Shown: positions 8,111-16,586, counted from the first letter of the stretch. The stretch: 64,000 nucleotides of DNA from Rhodospirillaceae bacterium (GCA_029267445.1 JAJUIU010000006.1:1-64000), one strand, 5' to 3'. Numbers and translations are program-made. Notes: generated by a model from the sequence alone, not told the origin.

Positions 8111-8197
8111 CTTCGACCCTTCGACGGGCTCAGGGTGAGGGCGACGGGCGCAAGGTTCACGAGCACCCCTCATCCTGAGCCTGTCGATGGAGGAGGG
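8111..8197. repeat. Inverted pair of REP-like repeats upstream of hmgA
   Basis: Diverged copies of the first repeat type: CCCTTCGACGGGCTCAGGGTGAGGG at about 8117-8142 and the opposite orientation CATCCTGAGCCTGTCGATGGAGGAGGG at about 8171-8197. They lie between the likely regulator operator (8209-8222) and the hmgA start, thus inside the hmgA mRNA leader. Confidence 0.7.
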
Positions 8198-8208
8198 GGG
8201 CACAGATC

Positions 8209-8222
8209 GTTTCAAGTGAAAC
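8209..8222. promoter_or_regulatory. Palindromic operator, probable MarR-family site
   Basis: GTTTCA-AG-TGAAAC is a perfect 6-2-6 inverted repeat in the hmgA/marR divergent intergenic region. It fits the size of MarR-family operators and overlaps the space where both promoters would lie. Repression of both genes, relieved by homogentisate or a related acid, is inferred from arrangement. Confidence 0.7.
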
Positions 8223-8283
8223 AAATAGCGTCCCGACAGCCCCCTTGCAAGCGCGACCGCCCCGCGCGACGCTGGGGGCGCCC

Positions 8284-8829
8284 ATGCTCGAACTCGACAG
8301 CTTCCTGCCCTACCGCCTCAACGTGCTGGCCAAGCGGGTCAGCCGCCAACTGGCGCGCCAGTACCAGGACCGGTTCGGAATCAGCATCCCGGAATGGCGC
8401 GTGATCGCCATCCTGGGCCGGGAGCAGCCGCTCAGCTCCAACGACATCGTGGAGCGGTCGCAGATGGACAAGGCGAAGGTCAGCCGGGCCGTGGCCGGCC
8501 TCGTGGAGCGGGGATATCTCTCCCGGCAGGTGCACCCCGACGACCAGCGCCTGCTCCGCCTCGCCTTCACGGCGGAGGGCCGCGCGCTGTACGACCGGAT
8601 CGCCCCGCTGGCCCTGGACTGGGAGCGGCGGTTCCTCGCGGCACTCACGCCCACCGAACGCGCCGCTTTCACCGGCCTGCTCGACCGGCTGGAGGCGCGG
8701 CTGGCGGCGATGGCGTCGGAGGATGAGACGGCCTACCTGCTTTCGGGAGAGGCGAACGCCGAACGGCTCCGGAAGGCCGCCGCCGACATGGATGCCGGCA
8801 AGGGCATCCTGAGGGACATCAAGGATTGA
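8284..8829 (+). CDS. MarR-family regulator, likely of tyrosine degradation
   Basis: A 181-residue winged-helix MarR protein. The recognition region reads LSSNDIVERSQMDKAKVSRAVAGLVERGYL (about 50-80; here split by the turn), and the wing VHPDDQRLLRLAFTAEG carries the conserved D-x-R. The ATG at 8284 (MLELDSFLPY) is chosen over a start 39 bp earlier because it matches the usual N-terminus. It is transcribed divergently from hmgA across a perfect palindrome. Homogentisate-pathway genes are commonly controlled by such regulators, so local control is likely (inference). Confidence 0.85.
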   Translation: MLELDSFLPYRLNVLAKRVSRQLARQYQDRFGISIPEWRVIAILGREQPLSSNDIVERSQMDKAKVSRAVAGLVERGYLSRQVHPDDQRLLRLAFTAEGRALYDRIAPLALDWERRFLAALTPTERAAFTGLLDRLEARLAAMASEDETAYLLSGEANAERLRKAAADMDAGKGILRDIKD

Positions 8830-8850
8830 GCGGCGGCCGCCGCCGTATCC

Positions 8851-10170
8851 TCACCCCACCGCCGGGCCCATCAGCAGGTCCGGCAGGAAGGTGACGATGC
8901 CGGGGAAGATCGACAGGATGACGATCGCCAGGATCATCAGCAGGCAGTAGGGCAGCGACCCCATCAGCACCTTCTTCAGGGGCACGTCGGGGGCGATGCC
9001 GTTGATGACATAGAGGTTCAGCCCCACCGGCGGCGTGATCAGCCCGACCTCCATGTTGATGGTCATGATGATGCCGAACCAGATCGGGTCGAACCCGGCC
9101 CCGGTGATGATCGGCAGCAGGATCGGCGTGGTCATCAGGATGATGGCGGCCGGCGGCAGGAAGCACCCGGCCGCCAGCAGCAGCACGTTGATCAGCCCCA
9201 GCAGCACCCACTTGTTGACGTCCAGCCCCGCCACCCAGCCGGCCAGCGCCTGGGTCAGGAACAGGTTGGTCAGCATGTAGCCGTAGAGGATGGAGCCCGC
9301 GATGATCAGCAGGATCATCACGCTCTCCCGCGTGGTGTCGCGCAGGATCGGCCACAGGTCCTTCATCCGGGTCAGGCCGTAGACCAGCATCACCAGCGCC
9401 ACGCAGGCGAAGGCGCCCACGCCCGCCGCCTCCGACGGGGTGGCGATGCCGCCATAGAGCGCCACCACCACCGCCACCACGATGGCGAGGAAGGGCAGCA
9501 CCCGGGGCAGCGCCGCCAGCTTGTCGCGCAGGGTGTAGCGCAGGCCGGGCGCCGCCATGCCCCCGCCCGTGCGCCGCACGCTGAACCAGGTCCACACCAT
9601 GAACATGGCGGTCAGCAGCAGGCCGGGGATCACCCCGGCCAGGAACAGCCGGCCGATGGAGCTTTCCGTGGCGATGCCGTAGAGGATCAGCGTGATCGAC
9701 GGCGGGATCAGGATGCCCAGCGTGCCGCCCGCCGCGATGCTGCCGGTGGCGATCTCGTCGCTGAAGCCGCGCCGCCGCATCTCCGGGATGCCCATCTTGC
9801 CGATGGCCGCACAGGTGGCTGGGCTGGACCCGGTCAGTGCGGCGAACAGGGCGCAGGCGCCAAGGTTGGAGATGACGAGCCCGCCCGGCAGGCGGTAGAG
9901 CCAGCGGTCCAGCGCCTCGTAAAGATCCGATCCGGCCCGGCTGACGGCAATGGCCGCCCCCATCAGCACGAACATGGGGATGGAGACGAGGGTGAAATCG
10001 TCGAGCCCGCTGTAGAACACCTCCGCGATCCCCATCAGGCCGCCCGGTCCCTCGAAGATCAGCAGGGAGGCGATGGCGACCAGCCCCAGCCCGAAGGCGA
10101 TGGGCGTGCCGCTGGCCAGCACCAGGAACGTGAGGGCGAGGACGACGAGGCCGATGGTCAGCTCGCTCAC
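8851..10170 (-). CDS. dctM: TRAP transporter large permease
   Basis: A 439-residue DctM-family permease with about 12 hydrophobic segments, the ion-coupled translocation subunit of a tripartite ATP-independent periplasmic transporter. Family features are SGTPIAFGLGLVA near the N-terminus, SIPMFVLMGAAIAVSRAG, GSSPATCAAIGKMGIPEM and the C-terminal ITPPVGLNLYVINGIA. The start is GTG at 10170, overlapping the TGA of the small permease gene by 4 bp, so the two are translationally coupled. The ligand is not identifiable from this subunit. Confidence 0.92.
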   Translation of the reverse strand: MSELTIGLVVLALTFLVLASGTPIAFGLGLVAIASLLIFEGPGGLMGIAEVFYSGLDDFTLVSIPMFVLMGAAIAVSRAGSDLYEALDRWLYRLPGGLVISNLGACALFAALTGSSPATCAAIGKMGIPEMRRRGFSDEIATGSIAAGGTLGILIPPSITLILYGIATESSIGRLFLAGVIPGLLLTAMFMVWTWFSVRRTGGGMAAPGLRYTLRDKLAALPRVLPFLAIVVAVVVALYGGIATPSEAAGVGAFACVALVMLVYGLTRMKDLWPILRDTTRESVMILLIIAGSILYGYMLTNLFLTQALAGWVAGLDVNKWVLLGLINVLLLAAGCFLPPAAIILMTTPILLPIITGAGFDPIWFGIIMTINMEVGLITPPVGLNLYVINGIAPDVPLKKVLMGSLPYCLLMILAIVILSIFPGIVTFLPDLLMGPAVG

Positions 10171-10748
10171 GGCCGGGCCTCCCCATGCGGGCCACCATGC
10201 GCCATCGCCGGATGTTCCGCCCCCGAAAGGATCGTCGGCACGTCGCCCTTCATTCCGAAGGGTTCGTCCGCCCCCGTCCACACGGCCAGGGTCCGCGCCA
10301 CGTACTGCAAGGCCAGCAGGGTCATGCCCAGCGGCAGCGAGAAGTACGGGATCCACAGCGGCACCCGCCACACCGTGTCGGAGTACCAGTTGCCGGACCA
10401 CGCCTCCCACCAGAACTCCCAGCCGTGGAAGGCCAGGATCAGGACGAAGACGAGGCCGAGGGCGTCCGCCGCGTAGGAGAGGGCGCGCCGCGTCCGCCCC
10501 CTCGCCACGATGGGGACGATGTCGCAGTTCACGTGCCCATGGGTCAGCAGCACGTAGGGGCTGCCGATCAGCGTGGCCGCGACCAGGGCGTATGTCGTGA
10601 ATTCCGTCTGCCAGATCGTGTTCCAGCCCAGCACGTAGCGGACGAACACCATGTGGCAGACGACCAGCACGGCGGCCACGATCAGCAGGGCGGCGAACAC
10701 GCCCATGGCGCGCGACAGGGCGGCGACCGCGCCGATGAAGGATCGCAT
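10167..10748 (-). CDS. dctQ: TRAP transporter small permease
   Basis: A 193-residue DctQ-family membrane protein with four predicted hydrophobic helices (about 17-37, 50-70, 90-110 and 132-152) and the family pattern WQTEFTTYALVAATLIGSPYVLLTHGHVNCD. It joins DctM to form the membrane complex. The hydrophilic 30-residue tail overlaps the dctM start. It follows the binding-protein gene after an 85-bp spacer with a hairpin. Confidence 0.9.
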   Translation of the reverse strand: MRSFIGAVAALSRAMGVFAALLIVAAVLVVCHMVFVRYVLGWNTIWQTEFTTYALVAATLIGSPYVLLTHGHVNCDIVPIVARGRTRRALSYAADALGLVFVLILAFHGWEFWWEAWSGNWYSDTVWRVPLWIPYFSLPLGMTLLALQYVARTLAVWTGADEPFGMKGDVPTILSGAEHPAMAHGGPHGEARP

Positions 10749-10796
10749 GGGATCGACTTTCCCTTCTGTCGGGAAACTGCGGATGGGCGAAGGGCG

Positions 10797-10819
10797 GGGC
10801 CGCGCCCGGGGCGCGGCCC
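10797..10819 (-). terminator. Strong hairpin between dctP and dctQ
   Basis: GGGCCGCGC and GCGCGGCCC form a perfect 9-bp stem with a 5-nt loop. No U-tract follows, so it is more likely an mRNA-stabilising or attenuating hairpin that lets the binding protein be made in excess over the permeases, as in many TRAP and ABC operons. Confidence 0.5.
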
Positions 10820-10833
10820 TCCCCGGCCCGGGA

Positions 10834-11826
10834 TCACTTCACGGTCAGCGCCATGTCGATCAGCTGCTTGCCGTTGGGCACGCTGTCGGCGAACTCCTTG
10901 TAGGAGGTCTTGGCCGCGATATCGCGCCACATCTGCGCCTGCTCGGCCGTCATCTCGACGATCTTCACGCCGGCCTTCTTGAAGGTGTCGATGGTCTGCT
11001 GGTCGGATTCCTCCGCCTTCTGGTAGCCGAAGTCCTCCGCCTTCTTGGCGGCGGCCATGATCGCCTTCCTCTGCTTCTCGTCCAGGCCGTCGAAGGTCTT
11101 CTTGGACATCAGGATCGGCTGGTACATGAACCACAGGGCGTTCTCGCCCGGCGGGGTGTAGCAGGTCACCTGCTCATAGAGCCGGTAGCTGGCGAAGCTC
11201 TCCGAACTGGTGTTTGCGGCGTCCAGCACGCCCGTCTGCATGCCGGTGTAGATCTCGCTGGACGGCATGCTGGCGATCGAGGCGCCGGCGCCCACCAGCA
11301 TCTTCTCGAACATCGGGCCGGCCGCACGGGTCACCTGCCCCTTGATGTCGGCCGGCTCCAGGATGCAGTTCTTCTTGGACGCGAAGCCGCCGGCCAGCCA
11401 GCTGTCGGCGATCACCACCAGCCCCGCCTCCTCGATGATCTTCTTGATCTCGGTCATGAAGGGGCTGTCGGACAGCCGCTTGGCGTGCTCGTGGTTCTTC
11501 ACCAGCCCCGGCATCAGCGTGGCGCTGAACTGCGGGTGCTTGCCGGCGGCGTAGTCCAGCGGGAACAGGGTCAGGTCGATCTGGCCCCGCGCCGCCGCGT
11601 TCCACTGGTCGCGCGGCTTCACCAGCGAGGAGCCGGGGAAGACCTTGATCTCCAGCCCCACATCGGCCGCCGCCACGTCCTTGGCGATCATGTCGATCAT
11701 GTCGGCGCGGAAGTCGCCGGTGCCCTGGGGCCACTGGTGCGACGCCTTCAGCGTGGTCTGGGCCATCGCCGCCGGCGCCACCAGCGCCAGGGTGGCCGCG
11801 ACACAGATTGCCATGCGCAGTTTCAT
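10834..11826 (-). CDS. dctP: TRAP transporter substrate-binding protein
   Basis: A 330-residue periplasmic DctP-family solute receptor. Residues 1-22 form a Sec signal peptide (MKLRMAICVAATLALVAPAAMAQ, cleavage after AMA). Mature family features include LKASHQWPQGTGDFRADMIDMIAKDV, GLEIKVFPGSSLVKPRDQW, and IYTGMQTGVLDAANTSSESFASY, which carries the ligand-contacting region. An upstream in-frame start at 12000 is rejected because AGGA at good spacing precedes the ATG at 11826 and this start reveals the signal peptide. It heads the dctPQM operon. The ligand is probably a carboxylate but is not determined. Confidence 0.9.
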   Translation of the reverse strand: MKLRMAICVAATLALVAPAAMAQTTLKASHQWPQGTGDFRADMIDMIAKDVAAADVGLEIKVFPGSSLVKPRDQWNAAARGQIDLTLFPLDYAAGKHPQFSATLMPGLVKNHEHAKRLSDSPFMTEIKKIIEEAGLVVIADSWLAGGFASKKNCILEPADIKGQVTRAAGPMFEKMLVGAGASIASMPSSEIYTGMQTGVLDAANTSSESFASYRLYEQVTCYTPPGENALWFMYQPILMSKKTFDGLDEKQRKAIMAAAKKAEDFGYQKAEESDQQTIDTFKKAGVKIVEMTAEQAQMWRDIAAKTSYKEFADSVPNGKQLIDMALTVK

Positions 11827-12256
11827 CGGTGTCCTCCCGTTCCGTTGTCCAATCCTCTGAGGGGGTCCCGGAAGATCGTCGTTGCCGCGCCGTTGCCCGG
11901 CGCTTCGCGTCATTGCGCATACAATGGTGCCGTCATACCCAATGATCCCGCAATATAGTTTTTCAGTTTGCGCCGATGAACCGGGGCGGACGCCCATCAT
12001 TTCCCTGATATTCCGCCTTCACGCCCGAGTCTTCGGGGAGAACAGGCCGGAATCGCTTTCGAATCAGTTTCCGCTTTCTTTGCGGCGCAACATGATTCGG
12101 TTCCGCGCGTTGGACGTCGGAACTGTGCCGAATGTCTTAGTCCATTTGGATGAGCGGCGCCGGACGGCGGAAGCGGTCCGCGAACGAAGCGCGGCGCCGC
12201 CCGGCCGGGCGGCGGCAGGAACGGTCGCAGCGGTGATGGCGTGCCGGCGCGCGGCC
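11827..12256. other. Intergenic region: dctP leader and pspF 3' side
   Basis: A 430-bp non-coding stretch. The right part (about 12000-12256) lies downstream of pspF and shows no convincing gene. The left part is the dctP promoter/leader region, AT-richer around 11930-11965, and contains the small inverted repeat at 11911-11926. Reading frames here are low-quality shadows. Confidence 0.6.
11911..11926. promoter_or_regulatory. Possible GntR-type operator before dctP
   Basis: CATTG-CGCATA-CAATG is an inverted repeat about 90 bp upstream of the dctP start. Its shape resembles the TTGTATACAA-like sites of FCD-type GntR regulators, which often control TRAP operons. No such regulator is encoded nearby. 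Weak evidence. Confidence 0.3.
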
Positions 12257-13420
12257 TCAGCCCTCGGCGGCCTGCGCTTCCTGATCGGCGCCGTTCGACC
12301 CGCCCTTCTCCAGCAGGTCGTATTTGCGCAGGTATCCGCGGAACTGGTGGTAGTTCAGGCCCAGGTCGGCGGCGGCGCGCTTCTGATGGTACTTGTTGCG
12401 CTCCAGTGCTGCCCGCAGCAGCGCCTTCTCGAAATCCGCCACCTGACCCAGGAAGTCGCAAGGCCCCCCGTCCTTGGGCCACAGCTGCAGCACGTTGCCC
12501 CGGCCGCCGAAGGCGCCACCGAACGCGCCGCCGGGTCCCATCCCCTGGCCGCCGCCGTTGCCCCCGTCCACGGCCACGGGGGTCGCGGCGGGCTGGGTGG
12601 CCGGGGCGGTGTCGTAGATCGCCATCTGCTTGGGCCGCCAGGGGCTTTCGAACGGGTCGAAGACGATCTCGTCGATCTCCTTCTCCGGCTCCGCCTGTTT
12701 GTAGACGGCGCGCTCCACCACGTTCTTCAGCTCGCGCACGTTGCCCGGCCAGGGATAGTCCAGCATCTGGCGCATGGCCGCCGGGGTGAAGCCGCCGAAG
12801 AAGGGCCGGCCCAGCTCCCGCGCCATGGCCACGGCGAAATGCTCTGCCAGCACGGGGATGTCCTCCGGCCGGGCGCGCAGGGGCGGGATGGTCAGCACGT
12901 CGAAGCACAGCCGGTCCAGCAAGTCGGCGCGGAACTTGCCGACCTCGGCCAGCTTCGGCAGGTCGGCGTTGGTGGCGCCGACCACCCGCACATCCACCTC
13001 GATCGTCTGGGTGCCGCCCACCCGCTCGAACTCCCCGTATTCGATCACGCGCAGGATCTTCTCCTGCACCCGCAGGCTGGCGGTGGCGATCTCGTCCAGG
13101 AACAGGGTGCCGCCGTCCGACAGCTCGAACCGGCCGACATGGCGCTTCTGGGCGCCGGTGAAGGCCCCGGCCTCGTGGCCGAACAGCTCCGTCTCCAGCA
13201 GCGTCTCCGACAGGGCGGCGCAGTTCAGCTTGACGAAGGGCTTGTCCCAGCGCGGCGACAGGTAGTGCAGGCGGGCACCCACCAGCTCCTTGCCGGTGCC
13301 GCGCTCCCCGATCACCAGGGTGGGGCGGTTCAGCGGGGCCGCCTGGGAGACATGGTCCATCAGCCCCAGGAAGCTGGGCGCCTGGCCGATCAGGGATGGC
13401 GGGCTGGCGGCGGCGGACAT
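12257..13420 (-). CDS. pspF: PspF, sigma54 activator of the psp operon
   Basis: A 387-residue AAA+ enhancer-binding protein without a receiver domain. It has Walker A GERGTGKE, the sigma54-contact loop GAFTGAQ, Walker B GTLFLDEI, and an arginine-finger region FRADLLDRL, followed by [18 protein letters not shown]. The C-terminal helix-turn-helix ([31 protein letters not shown], split here by function) is FIS-like. A Gly-rich insert (about 290-310) lies before the helix-turn-helix. It is divergent from the pspA cluster, whose promoter is a perfect -24/-12 site; PspA normally inhibits PspF. The start at 13420 gives the usual short N-terminus. Confidence 0.93.
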   Translation of the reverse strand: MSAAASPPSLIGQAPSFLGLMDHVSQAAPLNRPTLVIGERGTGKELVGARLHYLSPRWDKPFVKLNCAALSETLLETELFGHEAGAFTGAQKRHVGRFELSDGGTLFLDEIATASLRVQEKILRVIEYGEFERVGGTQTIEVDVRVVGATNADLPKLAEVGKFRADLLDRLCFDVLTIPPLRARPEDIPVLAEHFAVAMARELGRPFFGGFTPAAMRQMLDYPWPGNVRELKNVVERAVYKQAEPEKEIDEIVFDPFESPWRPKQMAIYDTAPATQPAATPVAVDGGNGGGQGMGPGGAFGGAFGGRGNVLQLWPKDGGPCDFLGQVADFEKALLRAALERNKYHQKRAAADLGLNYHQFRGYLRKYDLLEKGGSNGADQEAQAAEG

Positions 13421-13464
13421 GCGCGTTCCCCTCGCTCCGGCCCCCTTTCGGAGACCGGTCGCGA

Positions 13465-13487
13465 TTCCCGCCACCATGTGGGCGGAA
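13465..13487. promoter_or_regulatory. Candidate PspF upstream activating site
   Basis: TTCCCGCC-ACCATGT-GGGCGGAA is a near-symmetrical inverted repeat about 120 bp upstream of the -24/-12 promoter, a normal distance for an enhancer-binding protein site. It could serve both the psp promoter and pspF autoregulation. No experimentally known site supports it. Confidence 0.35.
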
Positions 13488-13604
13488 CCGCTATTCGTTG
13501 GCCGGAACCCTAGCTGCCAACATGTCGCAGGTCAACCCCGCCTGCCCCTTTCGCGCCTGGAATCCCTTGGGTTTCCGGTTCGCCCACCGGCGTTGTCCAC
13601 AGTC

Positions 13605-13620
13605 TGGCACGGGCCTTGCT
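13605..13620 (+). promoter_or_regulatory. Sigma54 (-24/-12) promoter of the psp operon
   Basis: TGGCAC-GGGCC-TTGCT matches the consensus TGGCACN5TTGCW at every position, including the invariant GG and GC. It lies 49 bp upstream of the first small gene of the psp cluster and opposite pspF, exactly where PspF-dependent transcription should begin. Confidence 0.92.
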
Positions 13621-13668
13621 GAGATGGGGGCGACCCGATCCGGGGTCCCGAGCAGAGGACTGCGAGCG

Positions 13669-13878
13669 ATGACCGACCACACCCTGCACGACACGACGTT
13701 CCGCCCGGGCCACCGTTCGGACCGCCGCGCCGTCGACATGGAGCGTGGCCGCTTCGAGCAGGACGAGCCCGGGCTCATCCGGATGCTCATGGACGATTTC
13801 CGCGCCGTGCCCGCCGAGGCCTGGATCATCCTTGCGGTCGCCACCGTGATGAGCAACCTTTTCATCGCCCTTGCCTGA
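13669..13878 (+). CDS. Small membrane protein leading the psp operon
   Basis: A 69-residue protein with a hydrophilic N-terminus and a single C-terminal hydrophobic helix (AWIILAVATVMSNLFIALA, residues 51-69). It has no recognised family. It is the first gene behind the sigma54 promoter and ends 13 bp before pspA, so it is part of the stress-induced transcript. A role anchoring or sensing for PspA at the inner membrane is possible but only inferred from position. Confidence 0.75.
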   Translation: MTDHTLHDTTFRPGHRSDRRAVDMERGRFEQDEPGLIRMLMDDFRAVPAEAWIILAVATVMSNLFIALA

Positions 13879-13891
13879 GGAGCACCGAATC

Positions 13892-14569
13892 ATGGGTATC
13901 TTTTCCCGTCTCGGCGACATCGTGAATTCCAACATCAACGCCATCCTGGACCGGGCGGAGGATCCCGAGAAGCTGATCCGCCTGATCATCCAGGAGATGG
14001 AGGACACCCTCGTCGAGGTCCGGTCCTCGGCCGTGAAGACCGTGGCCGAGAAGAAGGAGCTGGAGCGCAAGCTGGCCGACATCCGGCGCGAGGCGGACGA
14101 CTGGCAGCGCAAGGCGGAGTTCGCCCTGTCCAAGGACCGCGAGGATCTGGCCAAGGGTGCCCTGGTCGCCAAGGCGAAGCTGGCCGAGGCCGCCGAGTCC
14201 ATGGGGACCGAGCTGGGCCGGCTGGACGAGGCGCTGTCCAAGACCAACGAGGACATCACCGCGCTGCAGCAGAAGCTGGCCGACGCCAAGGCGCGCGAGA
14301 AGGCCCTGATCGCCCGGCACAAGACCGCGACGAACCAGATCAAGGTCCGCACGCAGCTCTACGACAACCGCATCGGCGACGCCTTCGCCCGTTTCGAGCA
14401 GGTCGAGAAGAACCTCGACGTGCTGGAGGGCAAGGCCGAGGTGATGGCCATGGGCCAGAAGCGCAGCCTGTCGGACGAGATCGCCGAGCTGGAGGCCGAC
14501 GCCAAGGTCGAGTCCGAGCTGCAGGCCCTCAAGGCCCGGATGGCGCAGAAGTCCGCCCAGGAGGGGTGA
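13892..14569 (+). CDS. pspA: Phage shock protein A
   Basis: A 225-residue PspA/IM30 (ESCRT-III-like) protein, almost entirely coiled coil. The N-terminal amphipathic helix MGIFSRLGDIVNSNINAIL precedes the family motif ILDRAEDPEKLIRLIIQEMEDTL (here in two parts). It coats and stabilises damaged inner membrane and holds PspF inactive when unstressed. The start at 13892 gives the canonical MGIF N-terminus; an in-frame ATG 21 bp earlier is less likely. The length matches E. coli PspA. Confidence 0.96.
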   Translation: MGIFSRLGDIVNSNINAILDRAEDPEKLIRLIIQEMEDTLVEVRSSAVKTVAEKKELERKLADIRREADDWQRKAEFALSKDREDLAKGALVAKAKLAEAAESMGTELGRLDEALSKTNEDITALQQKLADAKAREKALIARHKTATNQIKVRTQLYDNRIGDAFARFEQVEKNLDVLEGKAEVMAMGQKRSLSDEIAELEADAKVESELQALKARMAQKSAQEG

Positions 14570-14675
14570 GTGCCGCGTGCGCACGACCCGTCCGACGCAA
14601 CCTGCCGAAGGATGATCTGGACTGGCGACGCCCTTCGGGGCATCACCGGTGTGGGTAACCCGACTGGGGGATAAG

Positions 14676-14903
14676 ATGCCTGAAGGCGCATTTGTGGTAG
14701 CGGTCATCTTCCTGGCGATCGTCGCCCCGATCTGGATCGTCCTCCATTACGTCACCAAGTGGCGCATCGCGAAGACGCTGTCCGCCGACGACGAGCAGAT
14801 GCTGGCCGACCTGTGGCACAGCGCCGGCCAGATGGAGGACCGGATCAGGCAGCTCGAGCGCATCCTCGACAGCGAGGTGCCGGGCTGGAGGAGCAAGTCA
14901 TGA
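14676..14903 (+). CDS. pspB: Phage shock protein B
   Basis: A 75-residue inner-membrane protein: an N-terminal transmembrane helix (FVVAVIFLAIVAPIWIVLHYV) and a cytoplasmic leucine-zipper-like tail (DLWHSAGQMEDRIRQLERIL) ending DSEVPGWRSKS, the PspB hallmark. With PspC it relieves PspA inhibition of PspF during membrane stress. Its stop overlaps the pspC start by 4 bp (ATGA). The start at 14676 is preferred over an upstream GTG-type start. Confidence 0.93.
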   Translation: MPEGAFVVAVIFLAIVAPIWIVLHYVTKWRIAKTLSADDEQMLADLWHSAGQMEDRIRQLERILDSEVPGWRSKS

Positions 14904-15646
14904 GCGACCGGGACGGCGACCAGGGCCGCCCGCCCCCCTTCCGCCAGCGCCGGGGCCGATGCGGCCCCAGCCGGCGGGGCTCCGCCGAGGAGCAGGGCCG
15001 GGAGCGGGGCCGGGAGCGGCAGGAGACGCGGGTCGAGTTCGACGCCGAGGTCGAGTTCGGCCGACGCTCCCGCGGCGGCTCCCGCCGCGAGGCCGGGTAT
15101 GGGGCCGGGTACGGGCCCGGGTACGAGCGCGACTGGCGGGCCGAAGGCAAGGCGGCCGCCGAGGAGGCTCTGCGCGGCCACGATGACGGCCATGACGGCT
15201 ACGGCCGCGGCTATGGCCGGGGCCGGGGTGGGGCCGGGGATGGCGACGGGCGCGACCCGTTCCGCTCACCCAACCCGCACCGGCTCTACCGCAACACCAA
15301 GGACGGCAAGATCGCGGGCGTGTGCGCCGGCATCGCCGACTACGTCAACATCGACGCCTGGATCGTGCGGGTGGGCCTGATCATCGGCCTGATCTTCTTC
15401 CCGCCGGTGTTCGCGGTCGGCTACGTGGTCCTGTGGGGCGTGCTGAAGAAGCGCCCGCCGCATCTCTACGAGAATCCGGAGGAGGAGGTGTTCTGGCGCT
15501 CCGTCACCACCAAGCCGGACCAGACCCTGGCCGGGCTGAAGACCAAGTTCCGCGAACTCGACCGGCAGATCGTCGAGATGGAGACGTACATCGCCTCCAA
15601 GGAGTTCGACCTGCACCGGCAGTTCCGGGACCTGGAGAAGAAGTGA
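14900..15646 (+). CDS. pspC: Phage shock protein C with long charged N-terminal extension
   Basis: A 248-residue PspC. The conserved PspC domain is at about 130-195: LYRNTKDGKIAGVCAGIADY, then the membrane helix VGLIIGLIFFPPVFAVGYVVLWGVL. A C-terminal coiled-coil segment (LKTKFRELDRQIVEMETYIA) follows. Residues 1-125 are an unusual R/G/D/Y-rich low-complexity extension absent from the ~120-residue E. coli protein. The ATG at 14900 overlaps the pspB stop. Confidence 0.93.
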   Translation: MSDRDGDQGRPPPFRQRRGRCGPSRRGSAEEQGRERGRERQETRVEFDAEVEFGRRSRGGSRREAGYGAGYGPGYERDWRAEGKAAAEEALRGHDDGHDGYGRGYGRGRGGAGDGDGRDPFRSPNPHRLYRNTKDGKIAGVCAGIADYVNIDAWIVRVGLIIGLIFFPPVFAVGYVVLWGVLKKRPPHLYENPEEEVFWRSVTTKPDQTLAGLKTKFRELDRQIVEMETYIASKEFDLHRQFRDLEKK

Positions 15647-15668
15647 ACGCGGGGCCGGAGGGCGCGGC

Positions 15669-15911
15669 ATGAGCGGCGGAATCCTGATCGCCATCCTGGC
15701 GCTGATGATCCCGATCGCGGGGATCGTCACCGACGGCCTGCGCAAACTGAACCGGCTGGAGGTGCGCAAGGCGGAGCGCGACGTGGAGCTGCGCCGCCGC
15801 TTCCGCGCCTTCGACGAGATCGAGCGGCGCGTGGCCGACATCGAGCGCCACGTCACCAGCCCCGAATTCCACCTGGACCGGGAGATCGGCCGGCTGGCCG
15901 GGAAACCCTGA
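15669..15911 (+). CDS. Small psp-cluster membrane protein
   Basis: An 80-residue protein: an N-terminal membrane helix (GILIAILALMIPIAGIVTDG), then a charged helix, ending DIERHVTSPEFHLDREIGRL. That tail strongly resembles the PspC C-terminus (METYIASKEFDLHRQFRDL), suggesting it arose from, or partners with, that coiled-coil segment. It follows pspC by 22 bp in the same direction. No established name. Confidence 0.75.
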   Translation: MSGGILIAILALMIPIAGIVTDGLRKLNRLEVRKAERDVELRRRFRAFDEIERRVADIERHVTSPEFHLDREIGRLAGKP

Positions 15912-15935
15912 GGTCAACCGCGCGAGGCGTCTGCC

Positions 15936-16169
15936 ATGTTCGACATCACCGGCGGCCAGCTCGTCGCCATCGTCGCCCTGCTGATCCCGATCACCGCCAT
16001 CGTCATGAACGGGGTGGTGAAGATGCGGGAGCGCGACGCCGGACCCGGCCTGTCGGCCGAGGCCGAGCGCGCCCTGATGGAGCGGGCGGATCGCCTGAAC
16101 GAGCGCGTGGCCCAGCTCGAGACGATCCTGGACGCCGAATCCCCCGGCTGGCGCTCCCGCGCCTCCTGA
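15936..16169 (+). CDS. Second PspB-like protein
   Basis: A 77-residue protein with the PspB plan: a membrane helix (LVAIVALLIPITAIVMNGVV) and a charged helix ending LNERVAQLETILDAESPGWRSRAS, almost the same tail as PspB in this operon (LERILDSEVPGWRSKS). It is the last gene of the cluster, 24 bp after the previous one. A PspB paralogue is the best description; whether it replaces or antagonises PspB is unknown. Confidence 0.8.
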   Translation: MFDITGGQLVAIVALLIPITAIVMNGVVKMRERDAGPGLSAEAERALMERADRLNERVAQLETILDAESPGWRSRAS

Positions 16170-16172
16170 CGG

Positions 16173-16586
16173 TCAGCCGCCGCCGGCCGCGGCAGGCTCC
16201 GGCCGCCACAGCGCCTCGATGATGCGGCAGTCCCCGACCCTGCCGCCCCGGCACTGGTCCGCCACCCGCGCCAGCTCGTCGCGCAGGCGGGTCAGGTCGG
16301 CGATCTTCGCCTCCACCTCCGCGATCTGCGCCCGCGCCAGCGTGTCCACCGTGCCGCAGGACTGGTCCGGCCGGTCGGCGATGTCCAGCAGCGCGCGGAT
16401 CGTGTCCAGGTGGAAGCCCAGCCCCCGCGCCCGCCGGATGAAGGCCAGCCGCCGGGCGTGCGCCTCGCCATAGGCGCGGTAGTTCCCCGCCGTCCGGGGC
16501 GGGGCCGGCAGCAGGCCGATGCGCTCGTAATAGCGGATCGTCTCCACATTGGTGCCGGTCAGCCGGCCCAGCGCGCCGATATTCAT
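16173..16586 (-). CDS. MerR-family metal-responsive regulator
   Basis: A 137-residue MerR regulator. The N-terminal helix-turn-helix plus wing (TNVETIRYYERIGLLPAPPRT) is followed by the dimerisation helix and a metal-site region with Cys in DQSCGTVD (near residue 79) and QCRGGRVGDC (about 114-123). That layout resembles ZntR/CadR/PbrR rather than CueR. It is divergent from a cation diffusion facilitator gene across a MerR-type promoter. The metal is probably zinc, cadmium, cobalt or lead. Confidence 0.88.
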   Translation of the reverse strand: MNIGALGRLTGTNVETIRYYERIGLLPAPPRTAGNYRAYGEAHARRLAFIRRARGLGFHLDTIRALLDIADRPDQSCGTVDTLARAQIAEVEAKIADLTRLRDELARVADQCRGGRVGDCRIIEALWRPEPAAAGGG

